From Pedobacter sp. R20-19 (GTDB lineage: Bacteria; Bacteroidota; Bacteroidia; Sphingobacteriales; Sphingobacteriaceae), in contig NZ_JCKI01000008.1 in the NCBI RefSeq assembly GCF_000708265.2, positions 372,001-436,000 on the forward strand: a stretch of 64,000 nucleotides of DNA. The letters are read 5' to 3'. Each line of letters begins with the position of its first letter. Position 1 is the stretch's first letter. Under the pieces are notes generated by a model, which worked only from the letters and a program-made list of their open reading frames with translations, searched no databases and was not told the DNA's origin. Shown piece by piece: positions 1 to 9,414 of this stretch. The translations under genes and the position numbers were made by a program.

Positions 1-1224
1 ACTTCGTATGCGTCCAATGATCTCGCTAAATTATTGCCAAAGGCGCAAGTGAAAATCACGTTAAAAAATAATAAGAACAATAATGAAAATATCTACTACA
101 CTAAGGCAGATGGAACTTTCTCATTAGATTCCATCTCTCCCGGAAATTACGATATATCGGCTTCAATAGAAATAAACCCAGCAGATTATACTAAGCTAAC
201 CGGCGAAATAGTAAATAAAAATATTGTTTTTAACGCATCAGAAAAAGCCAGAACAATTACTATTAAAGACAATCAAAGCATAAATCTTAAGTTACTATCA
301 GGCCCAACAGGTCCGTGGGTAATTAAACAAATCTACTTTGCAGGCTCAAATGCTACTACAGGCGCATTATTCAGAGATCAGTTTATAGAAATATACAATA
401 ATTCTGATTCAGTTTTATATGCGGATAGCCTTTACATTGCAGAAGCATTAGGGATTCAAAATTTTACGTCTACAAATATTTACCGTCAGCCAAACAGTCA
501 ATACGACTGGAGCAAATCACAAGGAATGCCATCCAATATAGATGCCAATAACGACTATATTTACGCGAGAACACTCCTCATGATTCCTGGTAGTGGAAGG
601 CAATATCCAGTGCAGCCAGGGAGCAGTATCATTCTGGCGCAAACTGCAATTAATCATAAGTCACCGTTTACAGGCGCTGATGGCAAAACTATTTCAGTAA
701 GGGACCCGTCACTAACCATTGATTTAAGTGGTGCAGACTTCGAAGCCTATTATGCTCCCTTCTTACCTCGTCCACTAGCATCAGATATTGATAATCCATC
801 AGTACCAAATGTTGATGTTTTATCCTATAACGGTACCGATTTGGTTCTTGAAACGAGTGGTAGAATGGGTTATGTTATATTTAAAAATAAAGGAACAGTA
901 GATGTCAAAAATTTTCCGCGATATCCTTTTCCTACTGTAGCACCACCGAGCGCCAATACGGATAGATACTACCAGGTCCCGGTTTCATATATTATTGATG
1001 GCGTAGAATGCCAAACGAATGTAGCCAATTCAAGAGTGCCAAAAAAATTAGTTACGTCCTTAGATGCCCTTTACACTTCTGTACCAAATGGCATCTACTC
1101 TTCACAATCCGTAATCAGAAAAACGGAAAGTATTATAAACGGCCGAAGAATTTTAAAAGACACCAATAACTCGGCAGAAGATTTTGACTATTTACCGCTG
1201 GCTATTCCGAGAGGATTTAAATAA
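1..1224 (+). CDS. DUF4876 domain protein, 5' end missing
   Basis: The frame is open from base 1, so the true start, probably with a signal peptide or lipobox, lies before the window; the TTG at 34 is taken as internal. About 407 residues are visible. They open with a small beta domain of the carboxypeptidase-regulatory type (ADGTFSLDSISPGNYDIS, around residues 36-53) and continue with the long region typical of DUF4876, a family I know only from Bacteroidota surface proteins; its biochemical role is unknown to me. It is followed after 30 bases by a DUF6850-like barrel and then a di-haem peroxidase on the same strand. This suggests one exported surface unit, possibly with a TonB receptor further upstream. 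The family call rests on recall of the family pattern, not on a search. Confidence 0.7.
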   Translation, partial: TSYASNDLAKLLPKAQVKITLKNNKNNNENIYYTKADGTFSLDSISPGNYDISASIEINPADYTKLTGEIVNKNIVFNASEKARTITIKDNQSINLKLLSGPTGPWVIKQIYFAGSNATTGALFRDQFIEIYNNSDSVLYADSLYIAEALGIQNFTSTNIYRQPNSQYDWSKSQGMPSNIDANNDYIYARTLLMIPGSGRQYPVQPGSSIILAQTAINHKSPFTGADGKTISVRDPSLTIDLSGADFEAYYAPFLPRPLASDIDNPSVPNVDVLSYNGTDLVLETSGRMGYVIFKNKGTVDVKNFPRYPFPTVAPPSANTDRYYQVPVSYIIDGVECQTNVANSRVPKKLVTSLDALYTSVPNGIYSSQSVIRKTESIINGRRILKDTNNSAEDFDYLPLAIPRGFK

Positions 1225-1254
1225 TTATAATACCGTCAAAATACCGAACAAAAA

Positions 1255-2808
1255 ATGAAGAATATCATTCTAAATATAATCCTTGCTTTAACTTTAGGTA
1301 CTGTATCAGCTCAAACAACTGACACAATTAATACAAGTCTGAAAAACAAACTTTTTACTGTTGATTCAGCACAATTTAGTGCTTATAATTTTGCAAAATC
1401 AAGTCCCTTTTACATTAAGAAATTAATGCCAGCTAAATTTAATAATTTAATTGTTGGGCAAAATTTTGAAAAGGGCCATTTGATTAGAGCGCAGGAAGCT
1501 GATAAAGTAAACAGTACTTTTTTTAGTACAGAAGGAGTATCTCAATTAAAGTCAATAACTCTTTGGGGCCAGTTCTCTTATAACAGAACAGTAGAAGACA
1601 GTACATCATTTTCACATCAAACCAGAAATAATCTGGCTAATCCTTACTATTTTGGTTCAGTAAAAAATTTAAATTATCAGAGAACAGTATATAATTTGAA
1701 GGCTTTAGCAAACAGAAATTTTATTCAAAACAATCTTCCAATTGGTTTAGGTGTTGATTACAGAATTGGTAATCATTATTCAACGAACGATCCTCGGGGA
1801 GAAATCAGCGATTATCAATTAAATCTTATAGGTTCGATAGGATACAATTTAACTAAAGAATTTGCTGTTGGTATTGCCTATAGGTATGGCTATGGCCTTG
1901 AAAAAGTTAATGTAGGTTATAAAAACACCAGTCTTTCTCAAGGTAGAGTAATACCTGAGTTCACAAATTACTTAATAAACGGTTATGGGGAAGCTGAGGA
2001 ATACAATGTAAAAAGGGATTATCAAAATAACCAAAGCAGAAACGGATTAGATGCCTACCTAACTTATGAGAATAATGATTTGGGAAATTTCAACTTCATT
2101 TTTCAAAATATAAAAGACAAGCAAAAATTTGATTACCGATCTGGTGCTGGCATTCTCGAATTCATTCAATTTAATTTAGTAAGTGAAAATTATCAGCTAT
2201 TCTGGATAAAGAAAAATAGTTCAAATACCATAACTGCTCATTTAAATTATACTACTAATAACGGAGATAATTATTTGAATAATTATTTAGCGAATAGCTA
2301 TTTATTTAAAAATAAAGCCCTTTCAGCAAAAGTGCTCTATACCTGGTTCAACAAAAAATTAACTCATAATTTAGGCTTTGGTTTAAAGAAATACGAAGAA
2401 CGCAAAATAGATGGTGTTGCAGGTAATGATATCCGCTTTAACCAACTTAATTATTCCCTTAGCTATGGCATTAATCATCAGAATAAAAACAATCACAACT
2501 GGGGTCTAAACCTTACAGGGCTCTACAACCAATACCTTGATTCTGATTTCAGTGTACTTTTAGCTAATGAGGGTGTTTTTACCAGAAATGTGATCTATTA
2601 CGATTACGCTTACAATACAACCTCAAAATTTGGGGCTAATCTGACAGGAGATTACAGTATTCCGATTTTTAAGCAAATACAAGCTGGAATTAAGGTTGGA
2701 TTTAACTACTGGAGAAGAGATGACTTGAGAGAATTTGGGAGAACGATGACAAAAACACCCGGCAAAGATCGCTTTTCTTCTAATATCAGCCTAAACCTCT
2801 ATTTTTAA
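1255..2808 (+). CDS. DUF6850-like outer-membrane beta-barrel protein
   Basis: A 517-residue protein with a clear signal peptide (hydrophobic residues 4-15, cleavage likely after VSA-Q near 19-20). The rest alternates polar and aromatic residues in amphipathic strands, has many Asn/Tyr pairs, and ends in an aromatic residue (NLYF), as expected of an outer-membrane barrel. The position between a DUF4876 gene and a cytochrome c peroxidase fits the DUF6850 barrel family of Bacteroidota. Gaps of 30 and 3 bases on either side indicate one transcript. Substrate unknown. The barrel fold is well supported by composition; the family name is from recall. Confidence 0.7.
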   Translation: MKNIILNIILALTLGTVSAQTTDTINTSLKNKLFTVDSAQFSAYNFAKSSPFYIKKLMPAKFNNLIVGQNFEKGHLIRAQEADKVNSTFFSTEGVSQLKSITLWGQFSYNRTVEDSTSFSHQTRNNLANPYYFGSVKNLNYQRTVYNLKALANRNFIQNNLPIGLGVDYRIGNHYSTNDPRGEISDYQLNLIGSIGYNLTKEFAVGIAYRYGYGLEKVNVGYKNTSLSQGRVIPEFTNYLINGYGEAEEYNVKRDYQNNQSRNGLDAYLTYENNDLGNFNFIFQNIKDKQKFDYRSGAGILEFIQFNLVSENYQLFWIKKNSSNTITAHLNYTTNNGDNYLNNYLANSYLFKNKALSAKVLYTWFNKKLTHNLGFGLKKYEERKIDGVAGNDIRFNQLNYSLSYGINHQNKNNHNWGLNLTGLYNQYLDSDFSVLLANEGVFTRNVIYYDYAYNTTSKFGANLTGDYSIPIFKQIQAGIKVGFNYWRRDDLREFGRTMTKTPGKDRFSSNISLNLYF

Positions 2809-2811
2809 CCC

Positions 2812-3951
2812 ATGAATAAAATTTTTGCCACCCTTTTTTTAATCCTCACAGGATTAATCTTATTTTCTTTTCAATCTGCTAACTTTAATGAAGACGATAA
2901 TTTGAGCATAGACAGTTTACGCAAAGTATATTCAAAACCTACCAATCAGTGGCCAAAACCTACTATAGATAAAGGTGCTGTTTTTCAGGAATTAGGAGAA
3001 CTGCCACCCTCGCCTATCGATTTAAAAAATGATTCAGTTAAGAAGGTCGTGGAGTTGGGTAAAATTTTATTTTTCGACCCTCGCTTATCAGGTTCGAATC
3101 AAATTTCATGTTCAAGCTGCCACGCACCAGATTTACACTGGGCAGATGGCCGCCAGGTTTCTGTGGGTCACGACCATTTAAATAATATTAGAAATGCCCC
3201 ATCATTAGAAAATGTGTGGTTTTACAAACGCCTTTTCTGGGATGGCAGAGCAAATAGCTTAGAAGAACAGGCAGGTAGCCCTGTTGCAGCGCACAATGAA
3301 ATGCACCAGGACATTAAGACCTTGCCAAAAAAACTGTCTAAAATAAAAGGTTATCAGCCTTTATTTAAAGATGCCTTCGGATCAAAAGAGGTGACTAACA
3401 AAAGAATTTTCGAAAGTTTGGCCACTTTTCAGCGCAGTATTGTAAGCAGGAGAACACCATTTGATAGATTCCTCGCAAAAGACAAAAAAGCACTTACAGA
3501 TCAACAATTAATGGGTTTACATTTATTTCGTACTAAAGCCCGTTGCATCAACTGCCATAATGGACCATTGTTTACTGATAATGAATTTCACAACGATGGC
3601 TTAACCTATTATGGACGTAAGTACGAAGATTTAGGTTTATATAATGTAACCAAAAAACCAGAAGACGTGGGCAAATTCAAAACACCAGGTTTAAGAAATG
3701 TAATGAAAACTGCCCCATGGTTTCACAATGGCTTATTCCCTAATATGGATGGTGTAATGAATATGTACAATATAGGTATGCCTATTCAACGGGTAAAGCC
3801 AGAACAGGTAAATGATCCGCTCTTACCTAAAAATGATAAATTGTTAAAAGGATTAATGCTAAGTAACGCTGAAAAAGATGCGGTAGTTTCATTCTTAGAT
3901 GCACTAACAGCTCCTTCGATTTTAATCAGGGTAGAGAAATTACCTCAATAA
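2812..3951 (+). CDS. di-haem cytochrome c peroxidase (CcpA/MauG family)
   Basis: This 379-residue protein has two haem-c attachment motifs, CSSCH at residues 100-104 and CINCH at 245-249, the spacing expected of bacterial di-haem peroxidases that reduce hydrogen peroxide in the periplasm. MauG-like relatives instead oxidise protein partners. The N-terminus (residues 1-20) is a signal sequence or membrane anchor. Other family marks are FFDPRLSG just before the first haem and the PGLRNV segment after the second. Start ATG lies 3 bases after the barrel gene stop, so the genes are co-transcribed. The pairing with surface proteins suggests a role in a surface redox or iron process, which is inference. 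Confidence 0.9.
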   Translation: MNKIFATLFLILTGLILFSFQSANFNEDDNLSIDSLRKVYSKPTNQWPKPTIDKGAVFQELGELPPSPIDLKNDSVKKVVELGKILFFDPRLSGSNQISCSSCHAPDLHWADGRQVSVGHDHLNNIRNAPSLENVWFYKRLFWDGRANSLEEQAGSPVAAHNEMHQDIKTLPKKLSKIKGYQPLFKDAFGSKEVTNKRIFESLATFQRSIVSRRTPFDRFLAKDKKALTDQQLMGLHLFRTKARCINCHNGPLFTDNEFHNDGLTYYGRKYEDLGLYNVTKKPEDVGKFKTPGLRNVMKTAPWFHNGLFPNMDGVMNMYNIGMPIQRVKPEQVNDPLLPKNDKLLKGLMLSNAEKDAVVSFLDALTAPSILIRVEKLPQ

Positions 3952-4066
3952 ATTTATCATAAATTAGAGCTTCGCAGTCCACCCCACCTCTATCCCATAC
4001 AAAGCCCATACCTAAGGCATGTTAATGGCATTTAAAGGCATATCTTATGCTTGCATAATAACCTTT

Positions 4067-4882
4067 TTACATACTACTGGATTCTACGTCCTCACCAAAG
4101 AAAATGGAAGCATGTTCATCAAATGCTATAGCATCGCCACTAGTATAAAAATACTTTTTTCCATTTTTAGCAAGTTTTTCTTCCAATTCCGAATGCCTTT
4201 CCAAATAATTAACCAAACTATTGGCAACAATTTCGCCTTGTGTCAAAATTTTAATATAATCAGGCAATGCATTTTTAAGTTTAGGTAATAATAGCGGATA
4301 ATGTGTACAGGCCAATAAAACACAATCAATATCTTCGGATTGTTGCATCAAACTGCTGCAATACTCATTGATAAAAAAGTCAGCACCACTTTGCAAATGT
4401 TCATTGTTTTCAATCAATGGAACCCACATCGGACAGCTTTGCTGATAAACCTTAATCTCAGGGAAAAATTTACTGATCTCTAAAAAATAGGATTGAGAAT
4501 TAACCGTACCTCTTGTTCCCATTATCCCTACCGATTTGGTACTTGTATAATCATTAATTACCTCTGCTGTGGGCCTTATTACCCCAAGCACCCGCCTATC
4601 AGGATACTTAGCAGGAAGATCTATCTGCTGGATGGTCCTGAGCGCTTTTGCCGATGCCGTATTACAGGCCAGGATAACCAAATGGCATCCTTTTGCAAAA
4701 AGCCATTCTACGCATTCTAAAGTATATCTATAAATGGTCTCAAAAGAATGATCGCCATAGGGCGAACGGGCATTATCACCTAAATAAATATAATTGTAAT
4801 CGGGCAATTTATCGGCAATAGAACGAAAAACTGTTAAACCACCGTAACCTGAATCGAAAATACCTATTGGCGAAGCCTGCAT
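4067..4882 (-). CDS. murI: glutamate racemase
   Basis: Makes D-glutamate for peptidoglycan in the cytoplasm. At 271 residues it has the normal family length. It shows the GIFDSGYGGLTV motif at residues 7-18 and both catalytic cysteines, Cys73 in LACNTASA and Cys192 in LACTHYPLL. It is the last gene of a leftward envelope block (bamA, two skp genes) but is separated from them by 350 bases holding a terminator-like hairpin and repeats, so it probably has its own transcript. The start ATG at 4882 directly precedes the first motif. Very secure. Confidence 0.97.
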   Translation of the reverse strand: MQASPIGIFDSGYGGLTVFRSIADKLPDYNYIYLGDNARSPYGDHSFETIYRYTLECVEWLFAKGCHLVILACNTASAKALRTIQQIDLPAKYPDRRVLGVIRPTAEVINDYTSTKSVGIMGTRGTVNSQSYFLEISKFFPEIKVYQQSCPMWVPLIENNEHLQSGADFFINEYCSSLMQQSEDIDCVLLACTHYPLLLPKLKNALPDYIKILTQGEIVANSLVNYLERHSELEEKLAKNGKKYFYTSGDAIAFDEHASIFFGEDVESSSM

Positions 4883-4884
4883 TG

Positions 4885-4966
4885 TGTTGGAAGTTGAAAT
4901 GTTAGAAAGTTGTAAAGTTAGTTGAAAATTGGAATGTTACTGTTAGTTATCATGATGTAAACTTGA
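4885..4966. repeat. loose 7-8 base GTTGAAA-type repeat upstream of murI
   Basis: From just upstream of the murI start, the + strand carries recurring GTTG/GTTA words (at 4886, 4893, 4901, 4909, 4917, 4921, 4936, 4942, 4946), mostly 7 or 8 bases apart. It resembles the clearer seven-base arrays elsewhere in this window but is more degenerate. Function unknown. Confidence 0.4.
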
Positions 4967-5005
4967 AATGTTTAGTGCCATTATATAAAAACTTCCAACA
5001 AGAAA

Positions 5006-5116
5006 GTCGTCATTTCCAGCGGAGTGCAACGTAATCGAGAACCCAAAGGCTCTGCGATGCAAAATCTATCAAGTAAAGATCTCTCCATTTCGCTGCGCTT
5101 CAGTCGAAATGACGAC
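5006..5116. repeat. palindromic-ended intergenic element (GTCGTCATTTC ends)
   Basis: A 111-base element whose ends are inverted: GTCGTCATTTC at 5006-5016 and GAAATGACGAC at 5106-5116. Inside is AGATCTCTCCATTTCGCTG, a sequence style common in non-coding gaps of Bacteroidota genomes. It has no coding capacity and looks like a REP- or MITE-like dispersed element. A degenerate relative lies at 53763-53853. Confidence 0.65.
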
Positions 5117-5156
5117 AGTCTAAATAAGTCCTTAATTGGTAAATCCTTTAAAACCA

Positions 5157-5188
5157 AAAAAGCGGAACTAAGTTAAACTTAATTCCGC
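5157..5188 (-). terminator. rho-independent terminator after skp
   Basis: On the minus strand, GCGGAA...TTCCGC pairs across 5162-5188 with an inner TAAGTT/AACTTA extension and is followed by a run of T (A-run 5157-5161 on +). It lies 45 bases past the stop of the skp gene at 5233. Confidence 0.75.
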
Positions 5189-5209
5189 CTTATCTTGAAC
5201 TGGTTAGGA

Positions 5210-5237
5210 GACTTACGACTCCGAACTCACGACTATT
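5210..5237. repeat. four-unit seven-base array (GACTNNN) over the skp stop codon
   Basis: Four consecutive heptads GACTTAC, GACTCCG, AACTCAC, GACTATT. The last one runs over the TAG stop of the leftward skp gene (5233-5235). It belongs to the same class as the arrays at 13426, 13954, 16414 and others. Confidence 0.55.
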
Positions 5238-5811
5238 TCTTAGGTGCAGGTGCTTTAGTAGCAGTTGCTGAAATACCTAATTTAGTTTTAACTGAAGCAG
5301 TGATATCATCACCACCTTCCCAGAAAACCAGGTTATTACCACCTTGACCGTTTGCAATGTCAAAAACATAAGCTAAACCTTTTTCTTTAGCTACAGCAGA
5401 AATTGCAGTGGCAACTTTAGCCTGAATTGGTTGGAATAACTCACCTTGTTTAGCACCAATATCTTGTGAAGCTTTTGTGCGGGCATCAGTGATACGTTTC
5501 TCTAGATCCTGTAATTCTTGACCAACAGTTTGTAATTGTTTGCCTACAGCTTCTTTGTTAGCTTCGCTTATCGTTTTCTCTAAACTTTGGGCACTTGTCA
5601 TTTTAGTCTGATATTCTTTGATCATTGCATCAATATCAGCCTGTTTTTGTTTTCCTAATGTTTCTAAAGTAGTTTGAGCCGTTTTAGCTTCAGGAAGGTT
5701 TGCGAAAACTTCTTCTGAATTAATGTGACCCAATTTTTGTTGCGCACTTGCCATATTCGCTGTAAACACTAATCCTGCTGCTACAAAGAATACGTTAATT
5801 AACTTTCTCAT
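5233..5811 (-). CDS. OmpH/Skp-family periplasmic chaperone (distal copy)
   Basis: Binds unfolded outer-membrane proteins in the periplasm on their way to BamA. The 192 residues comprise a signal peptide (cleavage near ASA-Q, about residue 23), the family opening KLGHINSEEVF, a long charged coiled coil (about 40-110) that forms the tentacles, and the returning beta segment. An Ala/Pro/Lys-rich tail ends the protein. It is one of two adjacent paralogues 59 bases apart behind bamA, the usual Bacteroidota arrangement. A hairpin terminator follows the stop. Confidence 0.9.
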   Translation of the reverse strand: MRKLINVFFVAAGLVFTANMASAQQKLGHINSEEVFANLPEAKTAQTTLETLGKQKQADIDAMIKEYQTKMTSAQSLEKTISEANKEAVGKQLQTVGQELQDLEKRITDARTKASQDIGAKQGELFQPIQAKVATAISAVAKEKGLAYVFDIANGQGGNNLVFWEGGDDITASVKTKLGISATATKAPAPKK

Positions 5812-5870
5812 CTTTCTATTTTACTTTTTTATTTTTTCTAATTGTTTTCGAAATTCAACGGGCGAATATA

Positions 5871-6401
5871 CTAATTATTTGCAGTTCCTGGTTTGTAACC
5901 TAACTTAACAACAACATCATTACTAAGATCGTAACTGCTGCTTGCATAAATCATCATGGTTGCTTCACTGCTTTTATCAAAGATAAAATCAAGGTATTTT
6001 GCTTTGGCAATTTGTTTAATGGCATCAGCAACTTTATCCTGAATAGGCTTAATTAATTTCGCTCTGCTTTGAAAAAGATCTCCATCAGGCCCAAATTTCT
6101 GACGTTGAAATTCTTTAGCCTGTTTTTCTTTTTCAATAATTTCATTTTCTCTACGCTTGCGCATATCATCGGTTAATAAAACCTGATCAGCCTGATAGGC
6201 TTTATACATTCTGTCAATTTCAGAAAAGTTCTGATCAACTTGTTGTTGCCATTGTTTTGAAGCTACCTCTAGCTGGCTCAATGCAGATTTATATTCTGGC
6301 ATTTGCTTCAAAATGTATTCTGTATCAACATAAGCAAACTTCTGTGCAAAGGCACCAAAAGATGCGCAAAGTAAGAATGCGATTAAAAAATATTTTTTCA
6401 T
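5871..6401 (-). CDS. OmpH/Skp-family periplasmic chaperone (proximal copy)
   Basis: Second Skp-like chaperone, 176 residues, with a signal peptide ending near AFA-Q (about residue 20), the opening FAYVDTEYILKQMPEY and a charged helical middle. It differs clearly from its neighbour at 5233-5811, with shared fold but low identity, so the duplication is old. A consensus -7 box on the minus strand at 6422-6429 shows that this pair can be transcribed separately from bamA despite the shared orientation. Confidence 0.9.
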   Translation of the reverse strand: MKKYFLIAFLLCASFGAFAQKFAYVDTEYILKQMPEYKSALSQLEVASKQWQQQVDQNFSEIDRMYKAYQADQVLLTDDMRKRRENEIIEKEKQAKEFQRQKFGPDGDLFQSRAKLIKPIQDKVADAIKQIAKAKYLDFIFDKSSEATMMIYASSSYDLSNDVVVKLGYKPGTANN

Positions 6402-6421
6402 TGTGTGTGTAAATTTGTATT

Positions 6422-6451
6422 CAAAGGTAATGAAGCTATTATGATTTCAAA
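6422..6451 (-). promoter_or_regulatory. Bacteroidota-type promoter for the skp pair
   Basis: Minus strand TACCTTTG (6422-6429) matches TAnnTTTG, with TTTG at 6448-6451, 18 bases upstream, matching the -33 element. The box ends about 20 bases before the start codon at 6401. Confidence 0.6.
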
Positions 6452-6668
6452 AGCGATTAAGCTTTTATATATACAACCATTATGGTTTCATTTTTCTGTT
6501 AATGATTTTATCTAATTAGCGATGTGATGTAAATTATAGTAGACTTGTTTATATGAAAACATAATCTTCACAAAGATACTATCAAATAGTTAAAGCCAAA
6601 GCAAACTTAAGCATTTAACTTTTTTTAACAATTGGAGTTCATTCAATTGTTGTCCACTTAAAAATTAT

Positions 6669-6701
6669 AAAAAAAGGGGACGTTTATTAAACATCCCCTT
6701 G
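6669..6701 (-). terminator. rho-independent terminator after bamA
   Basis: Minus-strand stem AAGGGGA...TCCCCTT (6675-6701), extended inside by GTTTA/TAAAC, followed by a T-run (A-run at 6669-6676 on +). It lies 20 bases past the bamA stop. The 320-base gap to the skp gene holds only this and the skp promoter. Confidence 0.8.
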
Positions 6702-6721
6702 ATCTCATAAAAATCTATATT

Positions 6722-9265
6722 TTAAAATCCACCCAATTGCTGCGCAATACTGAAAGTAAAGTTTTGTTTACCACCATCGCTAACACCAGGTATGGTATCA
6801 AATGCATGACCATAATCTATACCAAGTAAACCAAATATTGGCAAGAAAATTCTGGCACCAATACCTGCAGATCTTCTGATATTGAATGGATTAAAATCAC
6901 CAAACCTATCCCAGGTGTTACCGCCCTCTGCAAAAGCCAGAACGAATGCTGTAGCCTGCTGACTTGAGATTACCGGATAACGAACTTCTAGTACATATTT
7001 GGTGTAAATTGGACTACCAGATGTTTGTGCCGTAGTAGGATTAGAGCCATTTGGTATAACTGCATTGTTTGCATAACCACGCATAGCGATGATTTCTGAA
7101 CCCTGTAAGAAATCAAATCCCTGCATACCATCACCACCCAATTTGAAACGCTCAAATGCAGATTGACCAACAGCTTTACTGTACTGACCTAAGAAACCAA
7201 ATTGTGCCTGTGCTTTAACCACTAAGTTTCCAGCTACACGTTGGTACCATTGCGAATCAAATTTCCATTTATGGTACTCAGTAAAGCGATATTTATCCTT
7301 ATCAGATGCCGTTGCATAATTCACTTTGTTAAACAATGAATATGGTGGCGTTGCCTGAATGGTAAATCGAAGGAAAGATCCCGATTTAGGGAAGATAGGT
7401 GAATCTCTTGAATCACGGCTAATCTCCTGCGATAGGTTAAAGTTATATGATGTACCAGTAGAGAATTTAAATCCACTGTAATTATTTAAAATATACTGTT
7501 GGAAACTTACCGCATGGCTTAATTGAAAATAGTTATCAGGCCAGTTTAATCTTCTACCCAAACTCACAGTAACACCATTTAAACGAATTTTCTGAAATGC
7601 CGCATTGTCTGAGCTATATCCATTAGATTGCAGTGAAGTAAATGCACTTACACCAAAACTTACCGGTTTCTCACCGCCGAACCAAGGTTGAGAGAAAGAG
7701 AAACTATATGATTGGTAATACTTACCGTTCGTTTGTCCACGTAAGCTTAATTTCTGTCCATCTCCTTTTGGAAGAGGTTTATAAGCTTTAAGGTTAAAAA
7801 GGTTACGTAATGAAAAGTTATTGAAGGTTAGCCCCAAGGTACCAATGATCCGGCCACCACCAAAACCACCAGATAATTCAATCTGATCTGAAGGTTTTTC
7901 TTCAACAGCATACTCAATATCAACGGTACCATCTGCCGGGTTAGGGCGAGGTGTAGGAACTGTTTTAGATTCGTCAAAGTTACCCAACTGTCCAATCTCA
8001 CGAATAGTACGGATTAAATCACTCTTATTAAATTTCTGCCCAGGTTTGGTACGAATCTCACGTAATACTACCTTATCATTGGTAATGGTGTTACCTTTCA
8101 ATGTAATCCTGTTGTTTACATATTGAGGACCTTCATACATGCGCATTTCTACATCTACCGTATCACCGTAAATTTTCGTTTGAACAGGATCGATATTGAA
8201 AGTCAGGTAACCATTATCGGTATACATACTGTTAATATCTCCACCGTTTTCTCCACCACCATTCAACTTTTTGTTTAATCTTTCTTCACTGAATACATCA
8301 CCTTTTTCAATCGTTAGTACTTTGCTTAAAATACTGTCAGGATAAATGGCGTTACCCGCCCAGGTGATATTTCCGAAGTAATATTTTTTCCCTTCGTAAA
8401 GGTCCATCTTAATATTGACCTTCTTTTTATTGTGTTGATAAATGCTGTCTTTTAAAAGGGTCGCATCACGGTATCCCTTTTCCTGCATTTTACCAATCAT
8501 TTTTAATTTATTCTCTTCATATTTCTCTTTAGAGAATTTTCCCGAACCCCAGAAACGCCACCATGCAAATTGCTTAGGGCTTTTTAAATATTTTCTAAGT
8601 TTGGCAGCTTTAAAATCTTTGTTTCCGGTAAAGTCTATGTGCTGAACCTTAACACGGCTTCCTTTATTGATGTAAGCTTCTAAGACAACACTGTTTTCGG
8701 CATTAGGATCTTTACGGGTTTTATAATCAATGGCCGTAAAGAAATAACCCTTATCCAACATATATTTTTTTATAATGCCCGAAGTGGTATTATATAAATT
8801 ATCATTAACGATTTTGCCAGTTTTATCATTCAACTTTTCCTGAATGGCTGTTCTTTGTGATTTGCTGATTCCCTTTAAATCAATAGAACTTAAGCGGGGA
8901 CGCTCTACTACTTCGATTTCGAAATAAACAGAATCCTGAACAAATTTTTCAATATTAATCTTCACATCATCAAACAATCCTTGTGCCCAAAGCGTTTTAA
9001 TTGCATCTGATGTTGCTTCACCTGGAAGAACAACTTTATCGCCCTTGGTTAATTTAGACAAAGTGATTAAAACATCCTTATCCAGATACTGCGTACCGGA
9101 TACGGTTGTACCGCCGATAATGTATTCTTTCGGACTAAAATAATCGAGATCTAAGCCTCCAACTTTTAAAGATGGGGTTACCGGCGTCTGACCTTGTGGA
9201 CGTATTTGAGCAAAGGCCGGAGCGGCTAAAACGAGTAGGATTAAAACTTGAAATATTCTTTTCAT
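6722..9265 (-). CDS. bamA: outer-membrane protein assembly factor BamA
   Basis: Central component of the BAM complex that folds and inserts barrels into the outer membrane. I choose ATG at 9265 (847 residues) because it begins a good signal peptide (MKRIFQVLILLVLAAPAFA); a GTG at 9292 only adds nine residues. After the signal come POTRA repeats (about residues 30-430, with repeated GNxxF/V..LRxY-like turns) and a C-terminal 16-strand barrel of the Omp85 family ending in QQLGGF, an aromatic last residue. A family-typical segment is RYPVISSQ in the late barrel. It lies between uppS and the Skp genes. Confidence 0.95.
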   Translation of the reverse strand: MKRIFQVLILLVLAAPAFAQIRPQGQTPVTPSLKVGGLDLDYFSPKEYIIGGTTVSGTQYLDKDVLITLSKLTKGDKVVLPGEATSDAIKTLWAQGLFDDVKINIEKFVQDSVYFEIEVVERPRLSSIDLKGISKSQRTAIQEKLNDKTGKIVNDNLYNTTSGIIKKYMLDKGYFFTAIDYKTRKDPNAENSVVLEAYINKGSRVKVQHIDFTGNKDFKAAKLRKYLKSPKQFAWWRFWGSGKFSKEKYEENKLKMIGKMQEKGYRDATLLKDSIYQHNKKKVNIKMDLYEGKKYYFGNITWAGNAIYPDSILSKVLTIEKGDVFSEERLNKKLNGGGENGGDINSMYTDNGYLTFNIDPVQTKIYGDTVDVEMRMYEGPQYVNNRITLKGNTITNDKVVLREIRTKPGQKFNKSDLIRTIREIGQLGNFDESKTVPTPRPNPADGTVDIEYAVEEKPSDQIELSGGFGGGRIIGTLGLTFNNFSLRNLFNLKAYKPLPKGDGQKLSLRGQTNGKYYQSYSFSFSQPWFGGEKPVSFGVSAFTSLQSNGYSSDNAAFQKIRLNGVTVSLGRRLNWPDNYFQLSHAVSFQQYILNNYSGFKFSTGTSYNFNLSQEISRDSRDSPIFPKSGSFLRFTIQATPPYSLFNKVNYATASDKDKYRFTEYHKWKFDSQWYQRVAGNLVVKAQAQFGFLGQYSKAVGQSAFERFKLGGDGMQGFDFLQGSEIIAMRGYANNAVIPNGSNPTTAQTSGSPIYTKYVLEVRYPVISSQQATAFVLAFAEGGNTWDRFGDFNPFNIRRSAGIGARIFLPIFGLLGIDYGHAFDTIPGVSDGGKQNFTFSIAQQLGGF

Positions 9266-9414
9266 TAAAGTAATTTGTTCAGTAATGGCCACGAAGGTTT
9301 TGGTTTTTAAAGCAAAAATTACTTTATCCAGTTTCCCTTTTAATGGTTACATTTATCGTATAAAAGTGGCGCTAAGTTAGTTTAAACGCTTGTTAAAAAG
9401 TGTTAAAAGAAAAA

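Noticed and set aside
34..1224. Complete gene starting at TTG 34
   Set aside because: The frame is open back to base 1 and no signal peptide follows the TTG, so the gene is cut by the window edge.
4019..4288. Forward-strand gene overlapping murI
   Set aside because: It is antisense to conserved murI codons and has no family features.
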